Of a stretch of DNA of 51,821 bases, positions 27,369-36,219 are shown in pieces. Source of the stretch: Lentisphaerota bacterium (GTDB lineage Bacteria; Verrucomicrobiota; Lentisphaeria; Oligosphaerales; JABHEG01). Where the stretch lies: assembly GCA_018676675.1 (NCBI GenBank), contig JABHEG010000193.1:1-51821 (forward strand). The letters run 5' to 3'. Made by a program: the position numbers and the translations under genes. Position 1 is the first letter of the stretch. Each line of letters starts with the position of its first letter. The notes under the pieces were generated by a model that saw only the letters and a list, made by a program, of their open reading frames with translations, was not told the origin of the DNA and made no database searches.

Positions 27369-28772
27369 CTATGCCCCGCTTCCAAGGCAACCTCTCAAGC
27401 AGTGCCGATGCAGGAGAAACGCAAAAAGAACCCACCCGGCAATCGCAGCCCCAAACACCAGGCCGAGGGTCGGACCGGACAGCAAGCGAATCCAGAGCAT
27501 CGCGGTCGGGAACAAGAACATGACGGGGAGCATTCGCCAGAGGTTATTGGGTAGCAGAAGTTGACACAGGCAGCCGACCGGGATCACCAGAAGCGTGAGC
27601 GGCCACAAGTTGGAGTCAACTCCGCTGAAGGCCATCTCACGCCCACGGAGAGTGATCGGCGGGACAACTGCGGCCAGCCACTGCGAGAGCTCGGCAATGC
27701 AGCAAACGAACGCGATGGAACCAACAGTGAGACTAACTAGAACACACATGGTCCCCCAGAAGCGTTGAGCACGTGACCGTGGCAAAAGGAGTGAGGAGTC
27801 ACAGGGGAAGGGCACTTGGATGCCCATCATCACCGGAGCAACGAAAATGAGATAGAGTACGGTGCCGCGTCGCGCCCCGGTCTGCCCGTCAATGACGTAC
27901 GTCACCACGATCCCCAAAGCAATACACCAGAGCATATGCGCGATATGCCGCCAGGTCAGGGCCCCGTAGATCTCGAAACATGCCGAAGCAGCCGCCTTCC
28001 GCCAGGTGAAGAGGGACGTGCTGTCCAGCAGAGCGCCGAACCACGCCCCGGGCCCTTGAGCCCCGTCTCCGTCGCTGCGTTTCGCGAGACGAACGGCCAC
28101 CAAACGCTCTCGATGAGCTTTTGCTTTGGCGAAGTTGAAAGCCTCCAGCAACCCCAGAAACGGCGCAGCCTGGAGTCGTCGTGCACGGGCTCGAGTGGCC
28201 GCACAGGTGACCAGCCAGACATGGAGTCCCGTACACAGGAGGAAAACCATGGGCCACCCGATGCGGACGAGCCAGTCTAACAAAACATGCCCATTCGCCC
28301 ACCCCATGAGTAAGGCCACCATAGGGAGGAACCCCAGAAACTGGTTCACGTGTCGGCTAATGTAGGTAGCGGACACGCTGAGCAGGAAGACTGTCATCCC
28401 GAACACAACTGCAACGACGTAGAGCAGACCGGCCGGTAGCCCGCCAGCCGCTGAACTGGAGAGGAAAACCAGTCCCAGCACTGCATTGCTCACCCAGCCG
28501 ACGACCAGGAGAAAATGCCCGTCGGCACGATGCCGCCCGGGAAGGCAGAGAGTGAAGGGGCACGCAATGATCTCACGGACGAGGCTCGCCGAGACCATCC
28601 CGATGACGATGTTGGCCACCAGCAGCATGAATGGCAGGAAGGAGGCACTGACGCGGCGACCTTGCACGGCAAACATGATCCAGGGAAGAAGCATCGTTCC
28701 CCCAAGAACGTAGACAAACCACATCGCCCGACGCTGATAGAGTTGCCTCAAACTGACTGTCAAAGGTGTCAT
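27369..28772 (-). CDS. ABC-2-like membrane permease subunit
   Basis: 467 residues with roughly ten to twelve hydrophobic helices spread over the whole length (for example MWFVYVLGGTMLLPWIMF near the start and MLWIRLLSGPTLGLVFGAA near the end). No catalytic motif is seen. The ATG overlaps the ATPase stop by four bases (ATGA), so this is almost certainly the membrane partner of the ATPase at 28769-29668. The GntR-ATPase-permease order matches YtrA-type efflux operons. Substrate unknown. Confidence 0.8.
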   Translation of the reverse strand: MTPLTVSLRQLYQRRAMWFVYVLGGTMLLPWIMFAVQGRRVSASFLPFMLLVANIVIGMVSASLVREIIACPFTLCLPGRHRADGHFLLVVGWVSNAVLGLVFLSSSAAGGLPAGLLYVVAVVFGMTVFLLSVSATYISRHVNQFLGFLPMVALLMGWANGHVLLDWLVRIGWPMVFLLCTGLHVWLVTCAATRARARRLQAAPFLGLLEAFNFAKAKAHRERLVAVRLAKRSDGDGAQGPGAWFGALLDSTSLFTWRKAAASACFEIYGALTWRHIAHMLWCIALGIVVTYVIDGQTGARRGTVLYLIFVAPVMMGIQVPFPCDSSLLLPRSRAQRFWGTMCVLVSLTVGSIAFVCCIAELSQWLAAVVPPITLRGREMAFSGVDSNLWPLTLLVIPVGCLCQLLLPNNLWRMLPVMFLFPTAMLWIRLLSGPTLGLVFGAAIAGWVLFAFLLHRHCLRGCLGSGA

Positions 28773-29668
28773 CGACCAGCTCCTCTAATCAGGATTTCGT
28801 AGATCTCCTCCAGAGCCAAGGCACCGATCCGCACCCGACATTTCGCTTCCCTCTCGAGTCTGGAGACGGCCTCGTCGTCGAGACGGCGGGCCACCAGAAC
28901 AGCATCGCTTCCCGAACGTTCCTCTTTGAAGACCCCCTCGATAGGCCACGCCTCCGGAAGGTCCCCGTTGAGACCGGTGATGCGCAATTCGCAGAACTCC
29001 TCCTGCAGGTCCGCCAGGCTGCAGTCGCGGACGATCTCCCCTCCGTCCATGATGATGGCGTGGTCCACCACCTTCTCAATGTCACTTAGAATGTGCGACG
29101 AGATGATGATGGTGCGATCAGGACTCTGAATGAATCTCATCAGGAGCTGTAGAAACTGCATCCGGGCCAGGGGATCCAGAGCAGCGGCCGGCTCATCCAG
29201 AATCAGCAGTTCGGGATCTGGTGCGATGGCCGCGAGAATCGCCAGCCGCTGCCGCTGTCCGGGAGAGAGAGCCCCGAGTCGTGCCTTGAGCGAAACATCA
29301 AAGTCTGTGCAGAATTCCGCCACCAGATCGTCGTTCCAACGCGCATAGTGAGCTTTGACGTAGTTCAGGAACTGCTGCACCGTCATCCAGATAGGGAGCT
29401 TCCCTTCCTGATGGACATAGCCGATACGGGCCAGGCCCTCGGCGCTCATTTGGCTCGCCTCGGTCCCGAAGACCTCGCAGGTGCCTCCATCGGGCACATA
29501 CAGCCCGACCACATGCCGCAACAACGTGCTCTTCCCTGCCCCATTGGCGCCGATCAGGCCCACGATACGGCCGGACATGATCTCCAGGTCGGCGCCACTC
29601 AGAGCGGCCACGTTGCCAAACGACTTGATCAATCCCCGGGCCGCTACAACAACCTGTTCGCACATCAT
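28769..29668 (-). CDS. ABC transporter ATP-binding protein
   Basis: 299 residues. Walker A GANGAGKST near residue 40, Q-loop region YVHQEGKLPIW, signature LSPGQRQRL, Walker B LLILDEPAAALDP and the switch histidine in IIISSHIL. A C-terminal extension of about 80 residues follows the nucleotide-binding domain, as in CcmA/YtrB-type exporter ATPases. The start lies two bases after the GntR stop and the ribosome site AAAGGGAA is inside the regulator. Energises the permease encoded just downstream. Likely drug, peptide or lipid export, but the substrate is not visible. Confidence 0.93.
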   Translation of the reverse strand: MMCEQVVVAARGLIKSFGNVAALSGADLEIMSGRIVGLIGANGAGKSTLLRHVVGLYVPDGGTCEVFGTEASQMSAEGLARIGYVHQEGKLPIWMTVQQFLNYVKAHYARWNDDLVAEFCTDFDVSLKARLGALSPGQRQRLAILAAIAPDPELLILDEPAAALDPLARMQFLQLLMRFIQSPDRTIIISSHILSDIEKVVDHAIIMDGGEIVRDCSLADLQEEFCELRITGLNGDLPEAWPIEGVFKEERSGSDAVLVARRLDDEAVSRLEREAKCRVRIGALALEEIYEILIRGAGR

Positions 29669-29670
29669 TT

Positions 29671-30069
29671 TCAGTTCCCTTTCGTGGCTGCAAATTCGCG
29701 ATAGAGCTTCACGAACAGCGCCGTCGCGTCTTCTTCATCCATACCAAGTTGTGCGGCCGTGCCTGCCGCCTCGCGCAGGACCCCCGTGAGGGCCCGCGTC
29801 CGAGCGGCGGCAGCAGACCGGGCCGGTATGCGCCGCACAAACAACCCCAACCCTCGGCGCCGTTCGACCAGTTCGTCCTGCTCAAGCATCCCGTAGGCCT
29901 TGCTTATCGTCATGGGATTCACCTTCAGCTGTGCCCCAAGGTCCCGGACCGACACCAACTGCTCTCCAGCCGCCAACCGGCCGGACACAATCAGGCGCCG
30001 CACCTGATCGTGAATCTGCCGGTAGATCGGGGTCCCGCTGCGATGGTCGATGTGTATCAGCATATCCAC
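29671..30069 (-). CDS. GntR-family (YtrA-type) transcriptional regulator
   Basis: 132 residues. Winged helix-turn-helix at residues 10-75 (GTPIYRQIHDQVRRLIVSGR, then VSVRDLGAQLKVNPMTISKAY), followed by a short helical C-terminal segment of about 50 residues rather than an effector-binding domain. This is the short YtrA subfamily layout. Start may be GTG 30069 or ATG 30063; AGGAG lies upstream. First gene of a three-gene operon with the ABC ATPase and permease, which it probably represses. A promoter with repeated GTGTATT half-sites sits immediately upstream. Confidence 0.9.
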   Translation of the reverse strand: MDMLIHIDHRSGTPIYRQIHDQVRRLIVSGRLAAGEQLVSVRDLGAQLKVNPMTISKAYGMLEQDELVERRRGLGLFVRRIPARSAAAARTRALTGVLREAAGTAAQLGMDEEDATALFVKLYREFAATKGN

Positions 30070-30072
30070 CTC

Positions 30073-30120
30073 GTGTATTGCTCTCCTAATACACTACATC
30101 ACCAATACACACACAGTCAA
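30073..30120 (-). promoter_or_regulatory. promoter and operator of the GntR-ABC operon
   Basis: Reading the minus strand: -35 TTGACT (30115-30120), 16-bp spacer, -10 TGTAGT (30093-30098). A perfect inverted repeat GTGTATT-N8-AATACAC covers 30073-30094, reaching into the -10 box, and a third copy of the half-site (30104-30110) lies between -35 and -10. Placement of the half-sites over the core promoter suits autorepression by the adjacent YtrA-type regulator. Confidence 0.65.
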
Positions 30121-30290
30121 GGACCGCCGGACACTTTTTCGTAACGCCTTAGTCTCGTGAGGCGTTGCACCCTTTCTCCGGGAGCATTCCAGGTGGTCGT
30201 TCTCTGTCCTCCCCGAGCGCGTTCCCAGGGAAGGCAGAGCTGCTCGAAGTGTGGACTCGAAACAGCTCGGTCTTGAGAGCGAAGTCGGGA

Positions 30291-30318
30291 TGGACATTCG
30301 GCGGCGGGGCGCTATGAT
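30291..30318 (+). promoter_or_regulatory. sigma70-type promoter upstream of the TPR-ExbBD operon
   Basis: -35 TGGACA (30291-30296), 16-bp spacer, -10 TATGAT (30313-30318), both five of six to consensus. It would give a leader of about 150 bases before the ATG at 30478. The rest of the 408-bp divergent gap (30070-30477) has a small hairpin at about 30141-30166 (AACGCCT and AGGCGTT arms) and no gene I can support. Confidence 0.5.
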
Positions 30319-30477
30319 TACCTCACTCTGCGGGATCGCAGCCCGGGGGCCATGGCGTCTTTACCCGGCTCCCTGTCGGAGCGACTTCTCCTGAGGCCCA
30401 TCTTGGGTCCCGCCTGGTGCTCCCCGGTTGGGAACGCACCTTTCAGCACACAACCGCCGCCTTGGAGTTTGGAGGCA

Positions 30478-33273
30478 ATGGTCAGACCGATCCCATGGCT
30501 GAGAAGTGCATCGCACCGTGCGCCTGCCCGGCTCGGCCTGCTCTTGGTGTTCGCGTGTACCTGTGTGTGGATCCCCGTCCAGGGGCAGGACCTGACTCCA
30601 CGGGAAGTCCGCGCGCAAGTCTTCAAGTGCCTGTCTGAGGGGGCTTACGAAGACGCGATTCTTGGCATCCAGCAATGGATAGAGTGGTTCAGCAAGAGCA
30701 AGAAGCGCGAGAAGATCGTTGAGTTGGAGAAATGGTACTTCAATCTCGGGCTCTGTTACTACCTGACCGGGCAATTCAAGGAAGCCGAGAAGGCCTTCAC
30801 CGAGTACCTGAAAAGATACCGCGGAGGCCCGCACGCGTCAGAAGCTGAGATCTACACGGCCGACGGCTTCCGCTACACCGAGAAAGTGAAGGAAGCTATC
30901 CGGGCCTATGAGAAAGTGCTGAAGAAGTACCGCCTCTCCCCGGATTGGTATACCGATGTGCTCTGCTCGCTGGTCCGTTGCGAGCTTGCCAACGACGACT
31001 GGGAAAAGGCGATTCCCCGCCTGAACAAGATATACGAGATCGCGCCTGACGACCAACGGTCAAGCTGGGCGGCGGCCCTGCTCGCGATCGCCCATCTTAA
31101 GAACCTCGACATCGGCCCGATTCTCTCCCTCTCACCACACTTGATGCGAAGCGGGTCCCTGGCCTCACGGAGCATTGCCTTCAACGTCTCTGCGCTTGAG
31201 GCCGGCGACATGCTGTTCGCAGATGAACGCTTCCGGGAAGCACTTTGGGTCTACCGCCTCGTCTATCCACTCGACGTGATCAAGAAGCGCAGCGAAAAGC
31301 ACTTGGAGTCGATCAAGGAAGAAGCCGAGTACCTGCGCGAGGAAGGTGGGAAGTACCGGGAGCTGCTGCGCATTCAGGAGAGCATCGGCGAGCTCGAGGC
31401 CGAAGCCAAGATGTTGGAGACCACCGAATCCTACGACACGGAACTCGAACTCCGCATCGCACGCTCTTACATGGAAATCCGGCGCTACTGGGAAGCACGA
31501 ACACTTTTCCTCGACCTCCGAGATCAGGTTGACGAAGAAGTGGCCGAGGAAGTCCTCTATCTGGCCTTCACCTGCTCTACCCAGATCAAACCGTGGGATC
31601 GAGCCTTCGAGCTGGGCAAGGAATACATGGACGAATACCCGCGGGGGGACTACTACGACACCGTTTCTCTGACCATGGGGCAGATGCATGCCGTGCTCAA
31701 AGAGTGGGCGAAGGTCGTCTCCGTCCTGACGGAAGCCCTCGAGGTCAACCCGAAACATGAGTCGGTCGCCGAATGCATGTTCCTCATTGGCTATGCCTCC
31801 TTTATGCAGGAGAAACTCAAGGACGCCATTCGCTGGCTCAAGCGCCTTAACGATGAGTACCCCGAACATGATCGCATCGAAGAGAGTACATATTGGCTGG
31901 GCATGTCCTACCTGTTCGACAAACGCTACAAGGAGGGTTTGGCGACCTTTGAAGAGTTCCTCCGACGCTTCCCCAATTCCCCCTACGCTGAGGACGGGGC
32001 GTTCCGCAAGGCTGTTTGTGAATATGGCCTGAGCATGTTCCGCGAAGCCGGACAATCCCTCGCCGCCTTCGTTGCCCGTTACCCGGAAAGCAAGCTGCGT
32101 GGTGAGGCACACATGATGTTGGCGGACATTGCCGGGTACTTTGGTGACTCCGCCCAGGCGGTAGACCAGTTCCAATTGGCTCTGCAGTATGAACTGAACA
32201 TCGAGCTCTATAACTACTGCTCTTTCCGTTGCGGCGAAATTCTCCAAGACATGAATGAGTTCGACCGCCTGATCGCACACTTCGAAGCCTACATCCAGCG
32301 CGATCGAGAAGAATCGAACCTCCCGATGGCCATCTACTGGATAGGGAAGGCGCGCTGGCAGAAGGACGAACGCCAAGAAGCCATGCAGTTCCTCCTGAAA
32401 AGCGTTGCCACCTACGGCAAGGACCGCAAAGCGTTGGGCATTGACATGATTCTGGAAGAATGGGTAGGGCGCAGCTCCGACTTGCCCGAGATGGTGTCAA
32501 AGGAGGCCTGGCGTTTCCTGACCGGACTCATGGTCAAAGCCCGCGACGATGGTGATAAGGCCCTCTCTCTCCGCCTGCAGCGCGTTCTGCTCTACCGCCC
32601 CGGGCTGAGTGAGCGCGCCCACGAGTTGATCCTCAAGCAGTTGGTGCGCGAGGAGAACCTCGAATTCGCGGCGGCTTCCGTGCTCGAAACGATCATGGAT
32701 GAAGCTCCCAAGCTGAATCAACCTGCATTGGCCCTCAAAGCGGCCGAGACAATCCTGGTGGAATTCACCGAAACAGACTATGCCCTTGAAGCGCGAATGG
32801 CCCTGGCCCGACATGCCCTGACCGAGAAGCGGTACGGCACTGCGGAAGACCACCTGAATGTCATTCGGGAAGTATTCGCAACCCGTCCCGAAGCGGGCCA
32901 GGCCCTCCTCATTCTCGGCGACATGTACATCGACCAGCGCAAGTTCAAAGAGGCCGACAAGTGCTACAAAGATATCCTCGGTGTCCGCGAGTGGCGTGGG
33001 CCGATGTGGCCCGCCGCCCTCTTCGGCCGGGGAGAGTGTGCCCGAAAACAGAGGCTGTTCAAGGAAGCCACCGCCTATTACGAACGCATCTACCTGATGT
33101 ACTCCCACTATCGTGCCTGGGCGGGAAAGGCGTACCTGCAGCGTGCCGTCTGCCTCATGCAGTTGCAGGAGAGAAGCAAAGCCCGGGAAACGATCCAGGA
33201 ATTGCTGGCGAACCAGGAACTCGCGGATAGCGAAGAAGCGGCAAGAGCCCGCGAACTCCTTGAGCGGCTGTAG
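30478..33273 (+). CDS. large periplasmic tetratricopeptide repeat protein
   Basis: 931 residues from the ATG at 30478, which follows GGAGG and starts a signal peptide (MVRPIPWLR, then LGLLLVFACTCVWIPVQGQ). A longer reading from 30352 would bury the signal. The mature part is almost entirely alpha-helical TPR-type repeats, with units such as LGLCYYLTGQFKEAEKAFTE, EARMALARHALTEKRYGTAE, ALLILGDMYIDQRKFKEAD and AKAYLQ-like segments, resembling BamD/YbgF-style TPR arrays but far longer. First gene of an operon with a second exported repeat protein, ExbB, two ExbD and a VWA protein. Probably a periplasmic scaffold; the partner is not known. Confidence 0.88.
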   Translation: MVRPIPWLRSASHRAPARLGLLLVFACTCVWIPVQGQDLTPREVRAQVFKCLSEGAYEDAILGIQQWIEWFSKSKKREKIVELEKWYFNLGLCYYLTGQFKEAEKAFTEYLKRYRGGPHASEAEIYTADGFRYTEKVKEAIRAYEKVLKKYRLSPDWYTDVLCSLVRCELANDDWEKAIPRLNKIYEIAPDDQRSSWAAALLAIAHLKNLDIGPILSLSPHLMRSGSLASRSIAFNVSALEAGDMLFADERFREALWVYRLVYPLDVIKKRSEKHLESIKEEAEYLREEGGKYRELLRIQESIGELEAEAKMLETTESYDTELELRIARSYMEIRRYWEARTLFLDLRDQVDEEVAEEVLYLAFTCSTQIKPWDRAFELGKEYMDEYPRGDYYDTVSLTMGQMHAVLKEWAKVVSVLTEALEVNPKHESVAECMFLIGYASFMQEKLKDAIRWLKRLNDEYPEHDRIEESTYWLGMSYLFDKRYKEGLATFEEFLRRFPNSPYAEDGAFRKAVCEYGLSMFREAGQSLAAFVARYPESKLRGEAHMMLADIAGYFGDSAQAVDQFQLALQYELNIELYNYCSFRCGEILQDMNEFDRLIAHFEAYIQRDREESNLPMAIYWIGKARWQKDERQEAMQFLLKSVATYGKDRKALGIDMILEEWVGRSSDLPEMVSKEAWRFLTGLMVKARDDGDKALSLRLQRVLLYRPGLSERAHELILKQLVREENLEFAAASVLETIMDEAPKLNQPALALKAAETILVEFTETDYALEARMALARHALTEKRYGTAEDHLNVIREVFATRPEAGQALLILGDMYIDQRKFKEADKCYKDILGVREWRGPMWPAALFGRGECARKQRLFKEATAYYERIYLMYSHYRAWAGKAYLQRAVCLMQLQERSKARETIQELLANQELADSEEAARARELLERL

Positions 33274-33285
33274 GAGGCCCCACAC

Positions 33286-34341
33286 GTGGAACGTTGTTAC
33301 CAAACAGCCATTGTCATCCTGCTGATGATGACCATGCCGTTGACGGAAGCCGTGGCAGCCACCACCGCTCCTTCGGCCGGCTACGCAGCCACGATCAAAA
33401 TCGGCAAGGGCAGGGAGAGGGTCATCCTGCTCGGCTGCAAGGACGGCAGGGTGCTCTACCGTCAACCCGACGCCCCCCCGCAGGCTATGGCGGCATTCGC
33501 TCTAAAGGACATCTCCGGAGCAAAGATCAAACTGCCCTACGACAGGCAGGGAATCTCAAAGGCCCTGAGCAAGGGGAATTGGCAGGCTGCCGCCACCACG
33601 CTGTTCCGAGCAGTCAGGCCAGCTGTCTCATTGCTTCAGATCAGGAACAACGATCTGGTCCCGCTGGCCCTGAGATCCGGCACCTACTTGATGAGAGCGG
33701 GAAGCCTCAAGGCTCAGGGGGGCTGGACCAAGCCGGCGCGCGAACGAGCGGCGTCGGAATACAAGGCCGCGTATGCCATGCTGATGAATGTGTCCGCATG
33801 TACGTGGTCAAGTCGAGCCCCCAAGGCAAAGCTCAATGCGGTCATCTGCCTGGTCATGATGGACCGTATCGAGGAAGCGGAACGACTGTTGGACACAGTG
33901 CCGGAGCACACCAGAGACGACGACAGCTACGGTCTTTATCACCTTGCCAAGGCCTATGTACAGCTCGCCAAAGAGGATCCCCACGCCGCAATGGCGAGCG
34001 CCGTCGAGTCCGTGGCCTACGAAACAAAGGACCTCGATACGTTCCCAGCTGCCCTGCTGATCTCAGCCAAGTGCTACGAGGATCTCGGCAATTGGCACCG
34101 GGCGCGGGACGTCTATTACGAAGTGGGACGCCTTTTCAAAAAGACGGTGTGGGCCACGCAGGCGATACGACGCCTGAAGTTCATCGTCGCCGAAGGCCAT
34201 ACGGCCCAGGATGAACAGGCACGCATTAACAAGGTGTTCTTTGGTGTCGAAGAAGATATGAACGCTAAAGTCGCGGAGTTCCTGGGCGGAAAGAAGCCGA
34301 ACGCCGATCAAGCTCAAAAGAAGGAGAAGAAGAAAAAATGA
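33286..34341 (+). CDS. exported TPR-like protein of the ExbBD operon
   Basis: 351 residues, GTG start at 33286 with AGGAGG nine bases upstream. Signal peptide YQTAIVILLMMTMPLTEAVA. An N-terminal region (about residues 30-85) is a beta-rich module reading GKGRERVILLGCKDGRVLYR; then helical repeats with AKAYVQLAKEDPHAAM and LLISAKCYEDLGNWHRARDV. The C-terminus is a lysine-rich tail (QKKEKKKK). Overlaps the ExbB start by four bases. I do not recognise a named family; it looks like a smaller companion of the large TPR protein. Confidence 0.82.
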   Translation: MERCYQTAIVILLMMTMPLTEAVAATTAPSAGYAATIKIGKGRERVILLGCKDGRVLYRQPDAPPQAMAAFALKDISGAKIKLPYDRQGISKALSKGNWQAAATTLFRAVRPAVSLLQIRNNDLVPLALRSGTYLMRAGSLKAQGGWTKPARERAASEYKAAYAMLMNVSACTWSSRAPKAKLNAVICLVMMDRIEEAERLLDTVPEHTRDDDSYGLYHLAKAYVQLAKEDPHAAMASAVESVAYETKDLDTFPAALLISAKCYEDLGNWHRARDVYYEVGRLFKKTVWATQAIRRLKFIVAEGHTAQDEQARINKVFFGVEEDMNAKVAEFLGGKKPNADQAQKKEKKKK

Positions 34342-35174
34342 GGCGGAATCTGTGGGTGTGGGTATTCGTAGCAACATTGATCTTCGGGACAGTCGGACGC
34401 CATTTGCAGGCTCAGGACGCCCCGGCCGCGCCTGCCCCGGCGGGGGCTGTCGCCCAACCGGCCGGAGAAGCGTCTCCGCCAACGGAGACAAACACAACCC
34501 TGTGGGGGCTCATCAAACAGGGCGGCTGGACCATGTTCCCACTCGGGGTACTCTCCGTGGCCGCGATCGGGTTGATCATCTACGGCTCAATGTCAACGCA
34601 AAGCGCCCGGATGCTCAGCCCGGATCTTGTGCCGCAGTTGCAGGACGAAATACAACGTCTCCACGTGGAACCCGCCAAGAACATCTGCGCGGGATCGCCC
34701 TGTCTCCTCACCAACACGCTCCACGCCGGACTTGAGCGACTCAGTGACGGGTTTCTGGACACCGAGAGCATGGAAAAGGCCATGGAAGAGGCGAGCGTGC
34801 AGGAGATCACTGCGGGGATGAAGCCGATCAACTACCTCTCGATCATCGCCCAGGTGGCACCGATGCTCGGACTCCTCGGAACAGTAAGCGGCATGATCAA
34901 GGCCTTCGACAAAATCGGCCTGGGAGGGATGGGGAAGCCGGAGCTTCTCGCGGCGGACATTGGCGAGGCGATGGTTACCACTGCAACAGGCCTGATCATA
35001 GGCATCCCGACCATGTTCTTCTACTTCTACCTGAAAAGCCGTTACATGTCGAACGTCTCGCAGCTGACTCGCGTGCTGGGTAACCTCAGCCATCACCTCG
35101 TCGTAGCGACAAGGCGATACGAGCGCGGCGAGCCCCTTGCACCAGCAGATCCACTCCCGGAGGCAGGGGAGTAG
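34338..35174 (+). CDS. exbB: MotA/TolQ/ExbB proton channel family protein with added N-terminus
   Basis: 278 residues. Starts with a cleavable-looking signal peptide (residues 1-25, ending LQAQ) and an Ala/Pro-rich stretch, then the three ExbB membrane helices: about 67-85 (MFPLGVLSVAAIGLIIYG), 165-190 (IAQVAPMLGLLGTVSGMIKA) and 215-240 (VTTATGLIIGIPTMFFYFYL). The GLLGTVSGMI-type motif is the family hallmark. ExbB forms a pentameric proton channel that uses the proton motive force. The extra exported N-terminus is a variant seen in some Gram-negative phyla. Coupled by ATGA to the upstream gene and followed directly by two ExbD genes. Confidence 0.93.
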   Translation: MRRNLWVWVFVATLIFGTVGRHLQAQDAPAAPAPAGAVAQPAGEASPPTETNTTLWGLIKQGGWTMFPLGVLSVAAIGLIIYGSMSTQSARMLSPDLVPQLQDEIQRLHVEPAKNICAGSPCLLTNTLHAGLERLSDGFLDTESMEKAMEEASVQEITAGMKPINYLSIIAQVAPMLGLLGTVSGMIKAFDKIGLGGMGKPELLAADIGEAMVTTATGLIIGIPTMFFYFYLKSRYMSNVSQLTRVLGNLSHHLVVATRRYERGEPLAPADPLPEAGE

Positions 35175-35178
35175 TCGC

Positions 35179-35607
35179 ATGAAGATCAATCCACTGGAAC
35201 AGGAAGAGCCGGCCTTCCAGATGGCTCCCATGATCGACATGGTGTTCCTGCTGCTGGTGTTCTTCATGTGCGCGTCACACCTGAGCCAAACCCAGAGCAT
35301 CAAACTCGAGGTGCCGACCGCGTCGAAGGCCGTTGTCCCCAAAGAGCGCCCCGACCGATGGGTGGTTAATATCCAGAAAAGTGGGGCGGTCTACAGCGGA
35401 AATGCCGGCATCACGGTTGAGAACCTCGCGCTGGAAGTCAAAGCCCGCCTCAAGGCTCAACCAAAGCTGAAGGTCTACCTCAGAGCGGACGCCAACGCGG
35501 CCCACAAGGAAGTGAAGAAGGTGATGAACGCCCTTGCAGAAGTGGGGATAGATGACTTCATCTTCGGCGTGTACATCCCCACGGATAAGCCTGGAGGTGC
35601 ACAATGA
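35179..35607 (+). CDS. exbD: ExbD/TolR-family protein, first copy
   Basis: 142 residues, ATG at 35179 after GGGGAG. Short cytoplasmic N-terminus, one membrane helix with the family motif MAPMIDMVFLLLVFFM, where the Asp is the proton-carrying residue, then a periplasmic domain (about 45-142) with KVYLRADANAAHKEVKKVMN. ExbD sits inside the ExbB pentamer and passes energy to the periplasm. Overlaps the second ExbD by four bases (ATGA). Confidence 0.94.
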   Translation: MKINPLEQEEPAFQMAPMIDMVFLLLVFFMCASHLSQTQSIKLEVPTASKAVVPKERPDRWVVNIQKSGAVYSGNAGITVENLALEVKARLKAQPKLKVYLRADANAAHKEVKKVMNALAEVGIDDFIFGVYIPTDKPGGAQ

Positions 35608-36041
35608 AAATGCATCTTCCGCAAATGGAAGAGCCTGAGCTCGACGTCGCTCCCCTCATCGACATGGTCTTCCTACTCCTGGTCTTCTTCATGGCGACTG
35701 CCAGCCTGGTCAAGTCCGAAGGTGACCTGGGCATCCGGCTGCCTGGCATGGTAGCCCAGGCGAAATCCGTGGACATGCCGGACGAGCAGATCGTGGAAAT
35801 CACCGAGAACGGCACGGTCTACCTCAATGGGCGGCAATTTGACAATCCTGCAACCCAGGAACTGCCGCAGCTCTACACGACCCTTCTCCGCTACAAGGCG
35901 GCTTCAGACGCCGCCCGTAACGAAGCCATGATCACGATCGCCGCAAACGACAACACGAAACAACAGCGCGTTATCGATGTCATGAACGCATGCGCCGCTG
36001 CCGGCATCAAGAGCGTCACGTTCTCAGCCGCGGCAAACTAG
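35604..36041 (+). CDS. exbD: ExbD/TolR-family protein, second copy
   Basis: 145 residues. Same plan as the first copy: VAPLIDMVFLLLVFFMATAS helix with the conserved Asp, then a periplasmic domain containing IVEITENGTVYLNGRQFD and VIDVMNACAAAGIKSVTF. The two ExbD copies differ in the periplasmic part, so they may form a heterodimer in one ExbB pore. Translationally coupled to the first copy. The following 178 bp hold four hairpins before the VWA gene. Confidence 0.94.
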   Translation: MKMHLPQMEEPELDVAPLIDMVFLLLVFFMATASLVKSEGDLGIRLPGMVAQAKSVDMPDEQIVEITENGTVYLNGRQFDNPATQELPQLYTTLLRYKAASDAARNEAMITIAANDNTKQQRVIDVMNACAAAGIKSVTFSAAAN

Positions 36042-36050
36042 CCCTGAGCC

Positions 36051-36192
36051 GTTTCGACGCGCCCTGCCGCAGCAGGGCTTGCTCAAGGCCCTTGGCCCGT
36101 CGAAGGGCAAATAGAGTGCAACGAAATGCGTCGAAACCTCGGGCCGCAACATATTGCGGCCGAAGTGGCTAATGAGAGAGACGAAACGTCTC
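36051..36192. repeat. array of nested hairpins between exbD and the VWA gene
   Basis: Four inverted repeats in 142 bp. A 10-bp pair GTTTCGACGC (36051-36060) and GCGTCGAAAC (36128-36137) encloses a 7-bp stem with a CGCA loop (36061-36078). Then an 8-bp stem GGCCGCAA/TTGCGGCC with a CATA loop (36142-36161), and a 6-bp stem GAGACG/CGTCTC with a 3-base loop (36178-36192) just upstream of the VWA ribosome site. None is followed by a T-run. Could be a REP-like element, an RNA-stability element or an attenuator. Confidence 0.7.
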
Positions 36193-36219
36193 GCGAACAA
36201 TCCAGGCTAGAGGTATCTC

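Noticed and set aside
33294..34214. 306-codon plus-strand open frame in another frame.
   Set aside because: Overlaps the exported TPR-like gene at 33286, which has a signal peptide and a strong ribosome site; the alternative product is Arg/Gly/Gln-rich without features.
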